From NCBI GenBank assembly GCA_037127315.1, contig JBBBDQ010000913.1, forward strand, positions 5,302,501 through 5,366,500: a stretch of 64,000 bases of DNA, in the 5' to 3' direction. Position numbers and translations under genes: made by a program. Source of the DNA: Ascarosepion bandense (taxonomy: Eukaryota > Mollusca > Cephalopoda > Sepiida > Sepiidae). Positions within the stretch are counted from its first letter, which is position 1. The number at the start of each line of letters is the position of its first letter. The notes beneath the pieces were generated by a model. It worked only from the letters and a program-made list of their open reading frames with translations, ran no database searches and had not been told where the DNA came from. Positions 38,775 to 49,569 of the stretch are shown here, one piece after another.

Positions 38775-39995
38775 AAAAGATAGAAAGCTGTGAGGAGCCA
38801 TTGGAAATGTCAAAACCAAGCAAGTATGAACATTTAAATATCAGGGAATTTTTTTAACTGAGGATGAAAAATGTGACACTAAAATATGAAGGTGCATTAA
38901 TTAGTGAAATATGCATTCTAAAGCTAAGAAAAGTATTAAGAAACAGGAAAATTTCACTAGAAATACAGAAAAGAGTGCTGAATGATTATACAAGTCCTCT
39001 TCCTACATGGCAGTGAAGGCTAGAAAATCTCCTTGCAGAGGAATACTAGAAGTAACAGAAATGTAGTTCTGCAGAATGTTGCTGACAATACTATGGATAG
39101 AATATTTGAGTAATGAGGAAGTTTGGTGGACCTGAAACAAACTACCACCACCTGTAAATTTGTTGTTTTTCATTTTTTTTTTTTTTACTTTTTTTCAACA
39201 CAATCTTATCAGTTACACCCTAAAATTTCCGATTGACAAAAAAAAAAATTGAAAAAATTTCAATATTTAAACAATTTTAGTGGGGGCTCAGTTTTTCATA
39301 CAACGTTACAGTAAATCAATCCTTCATTTTGGAACCACTCACTGATACAACATTACCACCACCGGTAAATTTGTTGAGTATCGATTTTTTTAAAACTTTT
39401 GTTCCATGCAATCTTATCGATTAAACCCTAAACATTTCGATTGCCAAAAAATATTTGTAAAAATTTCAACATTTAAACAATTTTTTTTTGGGGGGGGGCT
39501 CAGTTTTTCATACAACCTTATAGTTAATCGATCCTGTGCAAATAACTTTTTTACTTGCGCATAACTTGAAAAAGACAAAAATAAGAGCAACAACTCGTCC
39601 CCCAAAAAAATTAAAACAAAGCGACCCCAACCAATGCGAGTGGTTCCAAAATGGAGGATTGACTTACTATAGCATTGTATGAGAAACTGAGCTCCCCCTA
39701 AAATTGTTTTAATATTGAAATTTTTCCAAATTTTTTTTTAACTTTATGTAATAATCGATAAGACCGTGCTGAAAAAAGTAAAGAAAAATGAAAAACAACA
39801 AATTTAAATGTGGTGGTAGTCTCCTTTAGGTCCACCAGAAGTTTTCAGGAAAATAGAAACAAAAAATATATAATCATAATCAGAAAGTGACAGCTGCAAT
39901 TTCTTGGGCATAATGAGAAAATTAGGTTTGAAGAATCTGACACTCACAAGACATATTTAAGGCAGGAGAGAGAGAGAGAGGAAAATAATGGAATA
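38775..39995 (+). pseudogene. RT C-terminal relic split by a fold-back element
   Basis: Left part 38775-39124: CINSEICILKLRKVLRNRKI, EIQKRVLNDY and, ending at the insertion, WIEYLSNEEV. Right part 39845-39995: RKIETKN, then SDSCNFLGIMRKLGLKNLTL. If the fold-back element and one target duplication are set aside, the reading passes in frame from NEEV to FRKIETK, as in the HVSNDEVLKMMETKRK of 13489-14110. Other stops show the relic was otherwise decaying. Confidence 0.8.
39125..39836. mobile_element. hAT-like fold-back MITE, 712 bp, with 8-bp TSD
   Basis: Termini GGTGGACCTGAAACAAACTA and TAGTCTCCTTTAGGTCCACC are inverted; pairing continues through CCACCACCTGTAAATTTGTT and GAAAAACAACAAATTTAAAT and further for over 200 bases each side. 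Flanks GGAAGTTT (39117-39124) and AGAAGTTT (39837-39844) form an 8-bp duplication with one mismatch, the size used by hAT transposases. The left arm is partly duplicated in direct orientation (39162-39330 and 39340-39540). No transposase coding. Confidence 0.8.
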
Positions 39996-40351
39996 AGTTC
40001 TCACCTGAGACACAGATGAATCTGGCCCATTTGAATCTTAAGTCCTAAACATAGCTTCTCCAGACACAGAAGCATCTCAATATTATATGTAAGACTCATT
40101 TTTTTTTTATTTCTCCTTATACTCTGCTTTTCTGTGTAAATATGTGATATATCATTCTCCATGGGGACATGTGTATATATGTACATATAGTTTATGTATG
40201 TTGAATTGACATAAACATCAGAGAACAAAGCATGTTTATCATTGTTTTTCCTTTCAGCTGATCACTTCTGTCCATGAAATGCAGTGTTATTATATCACAG
40301 ATATAATGATGCCTATAACAAAGGGAATTCAAATGGAAGAATAAGTTTTTC

Positions 40352-40358
<7 letters not shown>
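39996..40358. other. Unassigned sequence
   Basis: No features recognised. Confidence 0.5.

Positions 40359-40384
<26 letters not shown>
40359..40384. repeat. (TA)n microsatellite
   Basis: About 13 TA units before a CTAG repeat. Confidence 0.95.
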
Positions 40385-40385
<1 letters not shown>

Positions 40386-41100
40386 TAGCAGTATAGCCAG
40401 GCATTGCTTGGGTGTAATGAAAGCTTTAAAAATAATCCATAGTCCTGGAGCTCAGACTCTTTGGACATTGGCACGAAAGACTAAAAAGCAATAGTTGTTT
40501 CCAGTTAAAGCGAAACCTTAGACTGAAAGAAAATGAATGGATGTAAGTCAAATTTTGATTTCCTGATATTGATATCAAATAAGTCGTTTTCGTCGTAAAC
40601 TGAATTTTAAAGGCTAAATAAGTCCTCTGAGTAAATGGTATCATGCCTGGGACTAAGAACTACAATTATACCTACGTAGAGCCAAACCGGAAGCAAAAAC
40701 TAAAATAAAAGGGCTGAAAAAAATACAGACATACAGGCAGATAAGCAGACACACACACAAACATCTTGCTTTTATATATATATATATATATATATATAAT
40801 TGATTTTCTGCACTATTGTAAGAACTGCAACCTTGAAACTTCTGAATATCATTTCTTATGTCTTTGTCGATGAGTGTATCAAATTGAATTAAAATCGAAC
40901 CACTCCTTCTATAACCAGATTTTTCGATTATCAATTTTTGATATTTCTCGGGGGTACCTCGACACAAAACCTAGCTAAGAACATTCGCAGACGCTTATAG
41001 TACAATTGTGTAAATTTTCAAGAAAATCGGTTCAGCCGTTTCGGAGGTCTATAGGTAACGGACACACACACAAAGTTTCATTTATAAATAAGTTTAGATT
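40385..41100 (+). mobile_element. CTAG-type dispersed repeat, well preserved
   Basis: ACTAGCAGTATAGCCAGGCA start, TAGTCCTGGAGCTCAGACTC, internal TA tract (40771-40798), ATCGGTTCAGCCGTTTCGGA and ATAAATAAGTTTAGATTATA end. About 715 bp, the usual length of the family. Confidence 0.85.
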
Positions 41101-41103
41101 ATA

Positions 41104-41138
<35 letters not shown>

Positions 41139-41141
41139 CTC
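41101..41141. repeat. (TC)n-(TA)n microsatellite
   Basis: Ten TC units followed by eight TA units. Confidence 0.9.
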
Positions 41142-41620
41142 ATTACAGTAGATTCATTTGGAATGTGGGATAAAATTCTAAAAGGATTAATGCCTATTTA
41201 TTCAAATTTGTGTCTTGTATATGTGCAGCGCATAATCTATGAAGTGGTTAAATAGAATATGGCTGTCATTTTCTTCTTGTTCTAATCCTGAAGTTTGAAA
41301 TGTTAAAGTTAACAGAAAACTAGAAAATGATTTCATTTTGGGTTCATTTGTATGGTCTATGCTTATACTCTTTTCTTACAATAAGCTGAATAAAAGAAAA
41401 TGTGTAACACTTACATCAAGTGAATAAACTTTGGTTTCGAAATCAGAATGGAGGGTGGAGAGTGGATAATTCTCTTCCCTATTCCTCAGTGAGTAGGATG
41501 TCAATTAGCCCCATCAATGAGCTTACTTCCTGTCCCTATCATATATGACCTATATTATTTCTATCAGCATCAGCTTTGGGAATTAAGATTTAAAAAGGGA
41601 CTTCATGTGGGTGGAACAGC
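41142..41620. other. Unassigned sequence
   Basis: No recognisable features. Confidence 0.5.
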
Positions 41621-41621
41621 A

Positions 41622-42260
41622 TAATTGTTAGCAGTTTGGACAAAAATTGGTGAGCTGATTTTAAATTCCATTTTTTTTTTTTTTAATCATTTCACCTCAA
41701 GCAAGGCAATAAAACCACTCAGACACAAATGAGTTACTCGGAGTGGAAGACCTGTGAGGAGAAAGGACAAGTTTAAGAAAAAGAGAAGATAGCAATTGAC
41801 TTTGCATTTAAATTTCTGAAAATGGCAACAAAATCAGAAAAGAGTTCTACAGATTAGAACAGAACTTACATTATCTCTGAGTTATCACTTTTGTGCAACT
41901 CTTCTCCCCCTAGCTAAGGGTCAAATAGCATGGAAGATCAGACTCTTTAACCATGATTAACAACCAAATTAGAGATGGTGACATGATTAAAAAAAAAAAT
42001 CCAAGCAGCTCATTTGTGGAGATGTGTTGGCCCATAGATTATTTTGTTTTTTACAAGTAACCCTTTTGGGGGAGGGGCTGTTTTAAAGGCTGGAACATAT
42101 TTTGTATTGTTTTTTGGCAGTTTGTAATTTTTTTTTTTTTTACAAGTGGATGTTGCATTAACATTTTTTTTTAAGATAAAGATTTTTGCAGACAAGTACT
42201 ACTATTTAATCTATAACTAGGGAGGAGATGTATTCATAACTTTCCCAAGGGTAATACCAA
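41622..42260. mobile_element. Old SINE fragments interrupted by a LINE 3' end
   Basis: 41622-41665 is a decayed SINE head (TGTGGGTGGAACAGCATAAT, TTGGTGAGCTGATTTTAAAT). 41666-41870 is a reverse-oriented LINE terminus (TTTAATCATTTCACCTCAAG, GACTTTGCATTTAAATTTCT in forward text). 41880-41995 resumes SINE-like body (AGCTAAGGGTCAAATAGCAT, CCATGATTAACAACCAAATT). A further reverse SINE piece may lie at 42205-42260. Confidence 0.45.
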
Positions 42261-42303
42261 ATTGTAAGAGCTCTGGTGTTTTGACAATGTCTTTATTTAA
42301 TGC

Positions 42304-42613
42304 AGATGTGCCTTGCAGTGCAGTGGATATTGGCTCGGAAGGAGAAATCGGGAAGCCGAGTTCAAATTCCAGTTGAATTCCTTGCATTCACTTACACGCA
42401 AATACCCTTGGGAAAGGTATTAATCCGTCTCTTTTCTCCAGTTATAGGTTAAATAACAGGACAGATTTGGTTCTATAGCCTTGGCTGACAACCAGTCTAC
42501 CACAGAAAGTAATGGCTACCTACTGCGGGATAATCTTCTACCCAGTCAGTCATGTCTTTTTCGAGACATGATCGCCTAAGCGTGTATCATGTATGGCACT
42601 TAACTGACTGACT
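42304..42613 (+). mobile_element. tRNA-derived SINE, full length
   Basis: GATGTGCCTTGCAGTGCAGT head, GAGTTCAAATTCCAGTTGAA B-box region and CACTTAACTGACTGACT end; well preserved. Confidence 0.9.
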
Positions 42614-42714
42614 TTTGACTTCCTTCCCCACCACATCAAGTTCTCTGGAACTGAAAGATCTTCACTTCGCATGCTTAAAGCATATATGCATTTAAGGAAT
42701 GTCTAATGCTGGTT

Positions 42715-43022
42715 GGATGTGCGTTGTGGTGCAGTGGATATTGGCTTCGAATGAGAAATCGGGGAGCCGAGTTCAAATTCCAGTCGAATTCATTGCATTC
42801 ACTTACGCGCAAAAACCCTTGGGAAAGATATTAATCCATCTCTTCCTTCCAGTTATGGGTTAAATAATAGAACAGATTGGGTTATATAGCCTTGGTCGGC
42901 AACCAGTTTACCACGGAAAGTAATGGCTACCTACTGCGGGATAATCTTCTGCCCAGTCAGTCATGTCTCTTTCAAGACATGAACGCCCAAACGTGTATCA
43001 CGTATGGCACTTAACTGACTGA
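42715..43022 (+). mobile_element. tRNA-derived SINE, full length with perfect TSD
   Basis: 308 bp flanked by CTAATGCTGGTT at 42703-42714 and 43023-43034, so this copy defines the element ends: GGATGTGCGTTGTGGTGCAG and GCACTTAACTGACTGA. A-box-like TGGTGCAGTGG at 42727-42737 and B-box-like AGTTCAAATTCC at 42770-42781 match tRNA internal promoters. It carries no A-rich tail: it ends in a CTGA repeat. Confidence 0.95.
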
Positions 43023-43200
43023 CTAATGCTGGTTACAACATACAGCCATGAAACATGGAAATTAACAAAATTAGAAATACAAGATCAATGAAAACAACAA
43101 TATAAAAGGCAAACCTGTAAACAATGTAAAGCCCTGCCCTCATAATTCATTGTTGTCCAACAATACTATAAAAATTATATCAACAAATTTTAATTCTAAC

Positions 43201-43530
43201 TTTTTTTTTTTTAATCATATCACCCCGAGCAAGGCAGTAACGCCACTGATATGCAGGGGGCTACGTAGTAGTGAAAAGATTGGAAAAGAGAAAGCCGGAA
43301 ACCATATCCTAAACAGGAAACAAGGGATGAGCCTCTTAACCTGTACAATAGACGTGGGTGGAGTGTGAACCAGGCGATAGATAGATCTATCTACTCCAAT
43401 TGAAAGAAAAAAAAAAACAAAGTGAGAAGATTGGAAAAGAGAAAGTCGGAAACCACATCCTAAACAGGAAACAAGGGATGAGCCTCTTAACCTGTTCAAT
43501 AGACGTGGGTGGAGTGTGAACCGGGTGAAG
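43201..43530 (-). mobile_element. Dimeric non-autonomous element with LINE-type 3' tail
   Basis: Reverse strand: tandem ~145-bp units (CACACTCCACCCACGTCTAT twice, AGGTTAAGAGGCTCATCCCT twice) followed by GTAGCCCCCTGCATATCAGT, GGCGTTACTGCCTTGCTCGG, GGTGATATGATT and an A-run. Same structure as 35450-35815. The 5' unit is truncated at the same TCACACTCC segment. Confidence 0.8.
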
Positions 43531-43559
43531 CTTCCTCAACTTAAATCCCTATCCCACAC

Positions 43560-43795
43560 TCTAAAAACTGATGACATACATGGAAAAACATCAACATGGC
43601 TCCAAACATGGACAACTTATAATCTTCAGTTTCCTTTCCCACACATTTTATCTGCGGAATTCCCTTCAGATTTCTTCTTGAAACTTCTTCCTTTTTTGTC
43701 CTTTTCTCAATCCTCCCCACTAAACATCTTCTCATTCCCTGTAGCCTAATGGCATTATCAGCTTGCTTGGAGTGAAACTATTAATAACAATGATC
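43560..43795 (+). mobile_element. Possible LINE 3' end
   Basis: Pyrimidine-rich text followed by GTAGCCTAATGGCATTATCA and GCTTGCTTGGAGTGAAACTA resembles the LINE terminus (GCCTTGCTTGGGGTGAAAT). Diverged; no coding remains. Confidence 0.4.
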
Positions 43796-43862
43796 AAGAC
43801 TTTCAAAGCTGTTTTATTATTAACATAACATTGTCGTTGTTATTATTTTTGTTGGGTAAATT

Positions 43863-44436
43863 AATTTTTTATTTGTTCCTCGAAGGCTTTTACCCCCCAT
43901 CAAATCTTTCCAAAACTTCATTAATTCCATGCAAATGTAAATGCTGAACTCAAATCGATAATTGTTTATTGAAGAAACCTACCTTTTTTCATGTTATCAA
44001 CCAGAAAAAAAAAATCAGGACTATATTTCACCCCTTACCATCGTTCTCATATCTGATTTACCGCTGAATGACTTAAGGCATAAGATACTTATTTCAGCTT
44101 ATTTACTTTCTTTGAGCAATTACTCTGCGATTTGTTTGGTTTCGGAACTCAATTTTCGTGTAGTAATTGCAAAAAGAAAGTAAATAGGCTGAAAAATCAG
44201 CAAACTACGCGTGAAGTCACTCTGCAGTGAATAACATTTTTGAAGCATGGTTACGGGGTGAGATAAACAGCGACAAGAAGTCTGATATTTTTCTGGTCGT
44301 TAACTTGAAAAAAAAGGTAGGTTTCGCCAAATTAAACAATTATCAATCTGAGTTCATCATTTACATTTGCGGAAATAAGGAGGTTTTGGAAAGATTTTAA
44401 GGGGTAAAGGCCTTCAGGGAACAAATAAAAAATTCA
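43863..44436. mobile_element. 570-bp near-complete palindrome (fold-back MITE)
   Basis: Outer arms TTTTTTATTTGTTCCTCGAA and TTCAGGGAACAAATAAAAAA pair, followed by AGGCTTTTACCCCCCATCAA with TTAAGGGGTAAAGGCC, GAAGAAACCTACCTTTTTT with AAAAAAGGTAGGTTTCGCC, and near the centre AGCTTATTTACTTTCTTTGA with AAAAGAAAGTAAATAGGCT. The two halves are complementary almost end to end, with a spacer of about 50 bases near 44150. No coding capacity. Superfamily not assigned. Confidence 0.9.
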
Positions 44437-44899
44437 CCTTTTGTTGTAGATCTTCATCGCTAATTTGTTGTTGAGTTGTGGCAAAACTTCACAACAAAGT
44501 TGTAGTTAGCGGTTTTTGCTGGAAGTAAGACACGGAACAAGAAGGTAGGTTCAAAACAGTGTATTAGTATGAAAAGAAACAAGATATTCAAAGGAACTAT
44601 TAATAATAAGTAATATAGAAATAAGTAAGTTCGAAGGTATTATTACGCTGCTTATTGCCCGACTAGTAGCTTTTGTTAACTCCTCTTATTAACTGCCCTA
44701 TTAACTGTTCCAGAAGTTATGCAGGTTATTACATATAACAAAGAGGAAGAGTTCATTCTTCATAGGAGGGCACCATAACAATTATTATATTATTGTCAGT
44801 TATTATTATAACATTGTTGTTACTATTATAATCAGTTATATTATTGGATTATTATTAGATCATTGTTTTATTATAATCATTGTTATTATAATCTCTACT
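44437..44899. other. Unassigned; ATT-rich imperfect repeat at 44775-44900
   Basis: Irregular ATTATT/TTGTTATTA motifs; otherwise unrecognised. Confidence 0.5.
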
Positions 44900-44904
44900 A
44901 TAAT

Positions 44905-45055
44905 AAAGACTTATGTATTTATCTGTCCTCCTGATTATTCTTTACTCTTCCCACTCATTATTAATGTTTCTGTTCCTAATTCTTCCACACCCAGTAACTC
45001 CTTGTGCCTTGTGCCTTCCATGGGGCGATATTGATTAAAATATCTAAATCTATCG
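44905..45055 (+). mobile_element. LINE 3' end
   Basis: TCCTCCTGATTATTCTTTAC, TCTTCCACACCCAGTAACTC, TGTGCCTTCCATGGGGCGAT. It joins directly to the next CTAG repeat. Confidence 0.55.
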
Positions 45056-45414
45056 AAACTGATTTATAAATGGAACTTTGCAATGTCAATTGCTATCTGT
45101 TGTCCTCCTGATTACTCTTTTGTTCTTGTCTGTGTGTGTGTGTGTCTGTGTGTGTTCGTTACCTATAGACTCCGAAACAACTGAACCGATTTTCTTGAAA
45201 ATTTACAGTTGTACTATAAGCATCTGTGAGCGTTCTTAGCTAGGTTTTGTGTTGAGGTACCCCCGATAAATATTGAAAATTGATAATCGAAATAATCGTG
45301 TTTTAGAAGGAGTGGTCTGATTTTAATCAAATTTGATGCACTAATAGACAAAGACATAAGAAATGATATTCAGAAGTTTCAAGGTTGCAGTTCTTACAAT
45401 AGTGCAGAAAATTG

Positions 45415-45464
<50 letters not shown>

Positions 45465-45842
45465 GCAAGATGTTTGTGTGTGTTTTTATCTGCCTGTATG
45501 TATTTTTTTCAGCCCTTTTATTTTAGTTTTTGCTTCGGGTTTGGCTCTAAGAAGGTACAACTGTAGTTCTTAGTCTCAGCCATGATACCATTTACTCAGA
45601 GGACTTATTTAGCCTTCAAAATTCAGTTTAAGACAAAAAACTTATTTGATATCGATATCAGGAAATCAAAATTTGACTGACATCCATTTATTTTTCTTTT
45701 AGTCTACGGTTTTGCTTTAACTGGAAACAACTATTGCTTTTTAGTCTTTCGTGCCAACGTTCAAAGAGTCTGAGCTCCAGGACCATGGGTTAGTTTTAAA
45801 GCTTTCATTACACCTGAGCTACACCGGGCTAGACTGCCAGTA
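45056..45842 (-). mobile_element. CTAG-type dispersed repeat with an internal LINE scrap
   Basis: Reverse-oriented copy: forward text CTGATTTATAAATGGAACTT at one end, CTGAGCTACACCGGGCTAGA at the other, TA tract at 45417-45460. Between TTTGCAATG and CTGTGTGTG lies CAATGTCAATTGCTATCTGT plus TGTCCTCCTGATTACTC, which belongs to the LINE 3' end (compare 46900-46920 reverse complement). The chimera is about 50 bases long. Confidence 0.8.
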
Positions 45843-46475
45843 TCATATATTTATATGTCAAAAGCAAACAAATGATGTTGCATAGAAAACACACACACAC
45901 ACAGCAACGAAAGTGATAAATAAAAAACTGAGTCAAGCAGGAAGAAAGGATAACAGGTGGATCTAAAGGTTAGTTAGATGGTGCCCAAAAGACAGAAAAT
46001 AAAAATAGCCAGTGTGCTGGTAAGACATAAACAATGGCACAGTGATGGTCATCATGGAAGGAAATAAGGAAAGGCTTTGATTCAAAAGTGGACTCCTAAT
46101 GGCTCATGATACTAATTTGTAGTGACCATCCTAAAAAGTAATGCTAGCAGAACAAAACCAGGTAAAACATTAAATTTCAAAGAAGCATTGTACTAAGTTA
46201 TTTCTCTAAAAGGTCAGTGCCTAACTCTAGGCCTTTGAAGTGTCTCTAGAGTGACCATCTTGTATAGCTTTTAAACTAACTGACCTCAGGTCAATACCTT
46301 TTATAAAATTCCAGAGTAGGCAGTAAGTACAGAATCAAATTGTAGGTATTTAAGTTGATTGCTATTTACAGCAAACTCTTCATAGGCACTTCTGGTTCAC
46401 TTGTAGAAAAAATACAGAAAGAAAATCTAAAGCAGAATAATTTTTAAGGCTAATAATTTCAGTAGATTACTATCC
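45843..46475. other. Unassigned sequence
   Basis: Short CA tract at 45890-45902; nothing else recognised. Confidence 0.5.
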
Positions 46476-46477
46476 AA

Positions 46478-46760
46478 CTTCAACAACAAATTGGGGAGCC
46501 AAGTTCAAATTCCAGTGGAATTCCTTGCATTCACTTACGCACAAATACCCTTGTGAAAGATATTAATACATCTCTTCCCTCCAGTTATGGATTAAATAAT
46601 AAGACAGATTGGATTCTGTAGTCTTGGCTGGCAACCAGTCTACTGCAGAAAGCAATGGAAACCTACTGTGGGATAATCTTCTGCTCAGTCAGACATGTCT
46701 CAAAAGAGACATGATCGCCCAAAGCATGTATCACAGATAGCACTGAACTGACTGACTATT
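46478..46760 (+). mobile_element. tRNA-derived SINE, 5' truncated
   Basis: From CAAATTGGGGAGCCAAGTTC (B-box region) to CACTGAACTGACTGACT. Confidence 0.85.
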
Positions 46761-46764
46761 CATT

Positions 46765-46995
46765 TTTTTTTTTCACTCATGTTCACTCACATGCAAGGCA
46801 GTAAAAGCTACTAAGACACAATGGGTTACAGAGTGTGGAAGAATTAGAAACAGAAACATTACTAAGGAGCACGAACAAACGAGTAATCAGGAGGACAACG
46901 GATAGCAATTGACATTGCATTTACATTTTCTAAAAATTGAAGTTGGTTGTAAAGTATGGAGCTGGAAGTGTGTTCCATAGGCAAAAATATATATA
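46765..46995 (-). mobile_element. LINE 3' end
   Basis: Reverse strand: ATGCAATGTCAATTGCTATC, TCCTCCTGATTACTCGTTTG, CTTCCACACTCTGTAACCCA and TACTGCCTTGCATGTGAGTG with an A-run. The final LINE codons are not clearly preserved. Confidence 0.6.
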
Positions 46996-47404
46996 TTTTG
47001 TTTTTATTATTATTTAGGTTATTTAACAAGCACACCAACCCCATGAGTCATTCTGTACCAATTTGGGTAATTTTAAGATTTGTTTTCATTTTGTGTCTAT
47101 TTTGCAGACAAATTCTTTTATAAGGGTGTGAATATAATTCAATTTTAGTTGTATTTTGTAGCCAGGTGTGTATTCAGTTTTCTTTTTATATTTTGAGGTA
47201 GATTTCTGTTACTTTAAAGAATTTTAGAATTATTCTGAGTTTAACACTCTCAAAGAGGGCTCTAAAGCTGGATACATTGCAGAAGTATTTTTGTATAGGT
47301 GCCAGTTTTTTTGAGTTAATTAGAAAATGTTTGATAGTAAGTCTTCATTTTTTTTTTCTTAGAAAAAAAGGAGTGGATTATGTGGTGCAAGGTAAACTGT
47401 TAGC
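46996..47404. other. Unassigned sequence
   Basis: No recognisable features. Confidence 0.5.
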
Positions 47405-47650
47405 ATAGAATTAACGATTATATCTCGCCAACTCACCTGTAAATTGATGTGATCTCATCACCAGTCTAAGTATCATAATGAAGAGCTCATCTGAACAATT
47501 ATCATAAAAACATTTATAAGAAAGGCATAGGGAAGCAACCTTATGGCTACGGAAAAGTGACTGAAGCCAAAATGTCAAACCAGGACCAAAAATACTGCAG
47601 ATTCTTCTTTGGATTTCTAGGGGCCTTGGCAATGCTTGTCAAATACAACT
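47405..47650 (-). pseudogene. LINE RT C-terminal fragment
   Basis: Reverse strand: EIQRRICSIFGPGLTFWLQS then HKVASLCLSYKCFYDNCSDE, matching the LDRLQRRVCNVIGTDL...RNVASLCLFYKYFHGFCSDKL block of 49570-50320. Truncated at both sides. Confidence 0.75.
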
Positions 47651-48850
47651 GAAGTCCCCCACAATTTTAATTATCAAAAGGTTTTATCAAATACGTAAGA
47701 TAAGTATTTCTTTGTACATTAAAGTAAAAAATTTTATTAACAGAATAATAAAATTATAAGAAGAAAAATAAAATGTTCACAGAGAAAATGCATGTAATTA
47801 ATTGTTCAAAGAGAAATGTAAATATCAAAATGTCCTACAGAAATTAAGCGTTCATGGTCGATAGTAGTAAGTAGCTAAGTGTCCTGGGGCGTTTGCTGAT
47901 AGTAACAGAATGTAAAGTCTTATGTTCCTTTCCCTTTTTTTGGTAGGCTGGCGACAGGGTGAGAAAGGTGAAACAAATAGAGGAATTGTACTTATCGCAG
48001 ACAGTTGGAGTGTCCTGTTGTTGCTATTTTCTTTGGCAGCGTGGAGTGAAAATGAAGAAGAAAAATTGGAAGAAGAGGTAGAATGAATGTATGTCGGACA
48101 GACATGACCAAGGTTAAATAGTGTTTTATGATCATGTGACCAGCTCCAGTGGCTTTTTCATTTCAGACGTGAAAAAAAAATGACTGGAGTCATAGATCAA
48201 TTTTCTATTTCCTATACAATCATGATCCAGAATTTTACTTTTTACACTAACTTGTGAAATTTACCTTCATCTGGGTTTTTCCAAAATGATTTTAGTCTTT
48301 TGGATTCAATTTTGCAGCTGTGCAATTTTACTTTGTGTGTTTTAGTTAACTGTTGGATGATATAGGATTTGTATCCTATTGATTTCATCAAGGTGCTCGA
48401 AATAAATAGCACTGGACCATATGTGGCAGCAATATTCTAAGCATGGCCAATTTTTATAATACAAATACAGTGTCAAATCAATAAGTGACTTCTTAAAGAG
48501 TTATCTGTTCTTAGTTTTCATTTACAATGGTGAAGTTTGAACCTCTGCTTATATCTGCAAATCATTAATGACATTTTTTGCCCAATTCATAAAAGTACAC
48601 ATCTACCAACCTTTTTCAAGACATTTAAAGCTGAAACAGATTTTTATCAGATTTAAGAATATTTAATATTTATTAAATAATAATATTAATAATATTATAA
48701 TAATATTTATTCATATTTAATATAAATAAATATTATAAATTATTATATTAATATTATTATAAATTTAATATTATTAATAATATTATAATATTTAATGTTT
48801 ATTATTTAAGAATATTTAAATTTAATATCTTTTTGACTAGCTCCAGTTTT
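47651..48850. other. Unassigned; extremely A+T-rich at 48655-48830
   Basis: 48655-48830 is almost pure A/T with ATTAATATTATAATAAT-type self-complementary text. The rest is unrecognised, apart from a weak LINE-like stretch near 48380-48460. Confidence 0.5.
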
Positions 48851-48852
48851 AG

Positions 48853-49013
48853 TTTAAATAGGACAGATTAGATTCCATAGCCTTGGTTGGCAACCAGTCT
48901 ACTGCAGAAAGTAATGGCTACCTACTGCGGGATAATCTTTTGCCCTGTCAGTCATGTCTCTTTCAAGACATAATTACCAAAATATGTATCACGTCTGGCA
49001 CTTAACTGACTGT
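48853..49013 (+). mobile_element. tRNA-derived SINE, 3' half
   Basis: TTTAAATAGGACAGATTAGA, GGTTGGCAACCAGTCTACTG and GGCACTTAACTGACTG. Confidence 0.85.
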
Positions 49014-49054
49014 GCTAGTCACATTGCTTACGGTGAAAGGATTTTCAAAAAATA

Positions 49055-49535
49055 TATCAGATGAGAAAGAGATGCCTTCTGAAAGCTAAGCAAAGTACAA
49101 AGAAACAAAAACATTTAATTAGAAACCAAAAAAAAAGAAAAAAGAAAGTGCTAAATTGCTATGTGATATCAATCATATTTTATGGCAATGAAGGCCAGAC
49201 AATCTCCTCATGGATAAAGAAAAAAACTAGAAGCTGTGGAAATGTGGCTAAGCAGAAAAATTCTGTGAATGCCATGGATGGCAGCAACAAGGAAGTCTTA
49301 AGGAAAACGCAAACAAAAATGACACTGATACACAGAATGAGACAGAAGTGTTTGGAGAATTTAACACCAACGGTACATTGAGGGCAAGAGAGACTGGGGA
49401 AGGTAGAAGGCCACTAGCTTCTGTGAATGAATGATGAAACAGTGGTAAGGAAGCTTGACAAAGAGACAAACAATGCTAAAGCAAAAGGACATTGTAAAGA
49501 GTCATGATCATCCATATTCTGATAGAACACAGCAC
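49055..49535 (+). pseudogene. Non-LTR RT C-terminal relic, heavily decayed
   Basis: Forward frame: KAKQSTKKQKHLIRNQKKRK, then VLNCYVISIIFYGNEGQTIS (compare VLDCYVLFVLQYGSECWTI) and NKEVLRKTQTKMTLIHRMRQ with KCLENLTPT (compare NDEVLKMMETKRKL, GLENLTLT). Collinear with 13489-14110; the frame is kept over 106 codons by compensating indels. Confidence 0.7.
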
Positions 49536-49569
49536 ACAAACTAATATCTAGATATTATGTCCTGATGTA

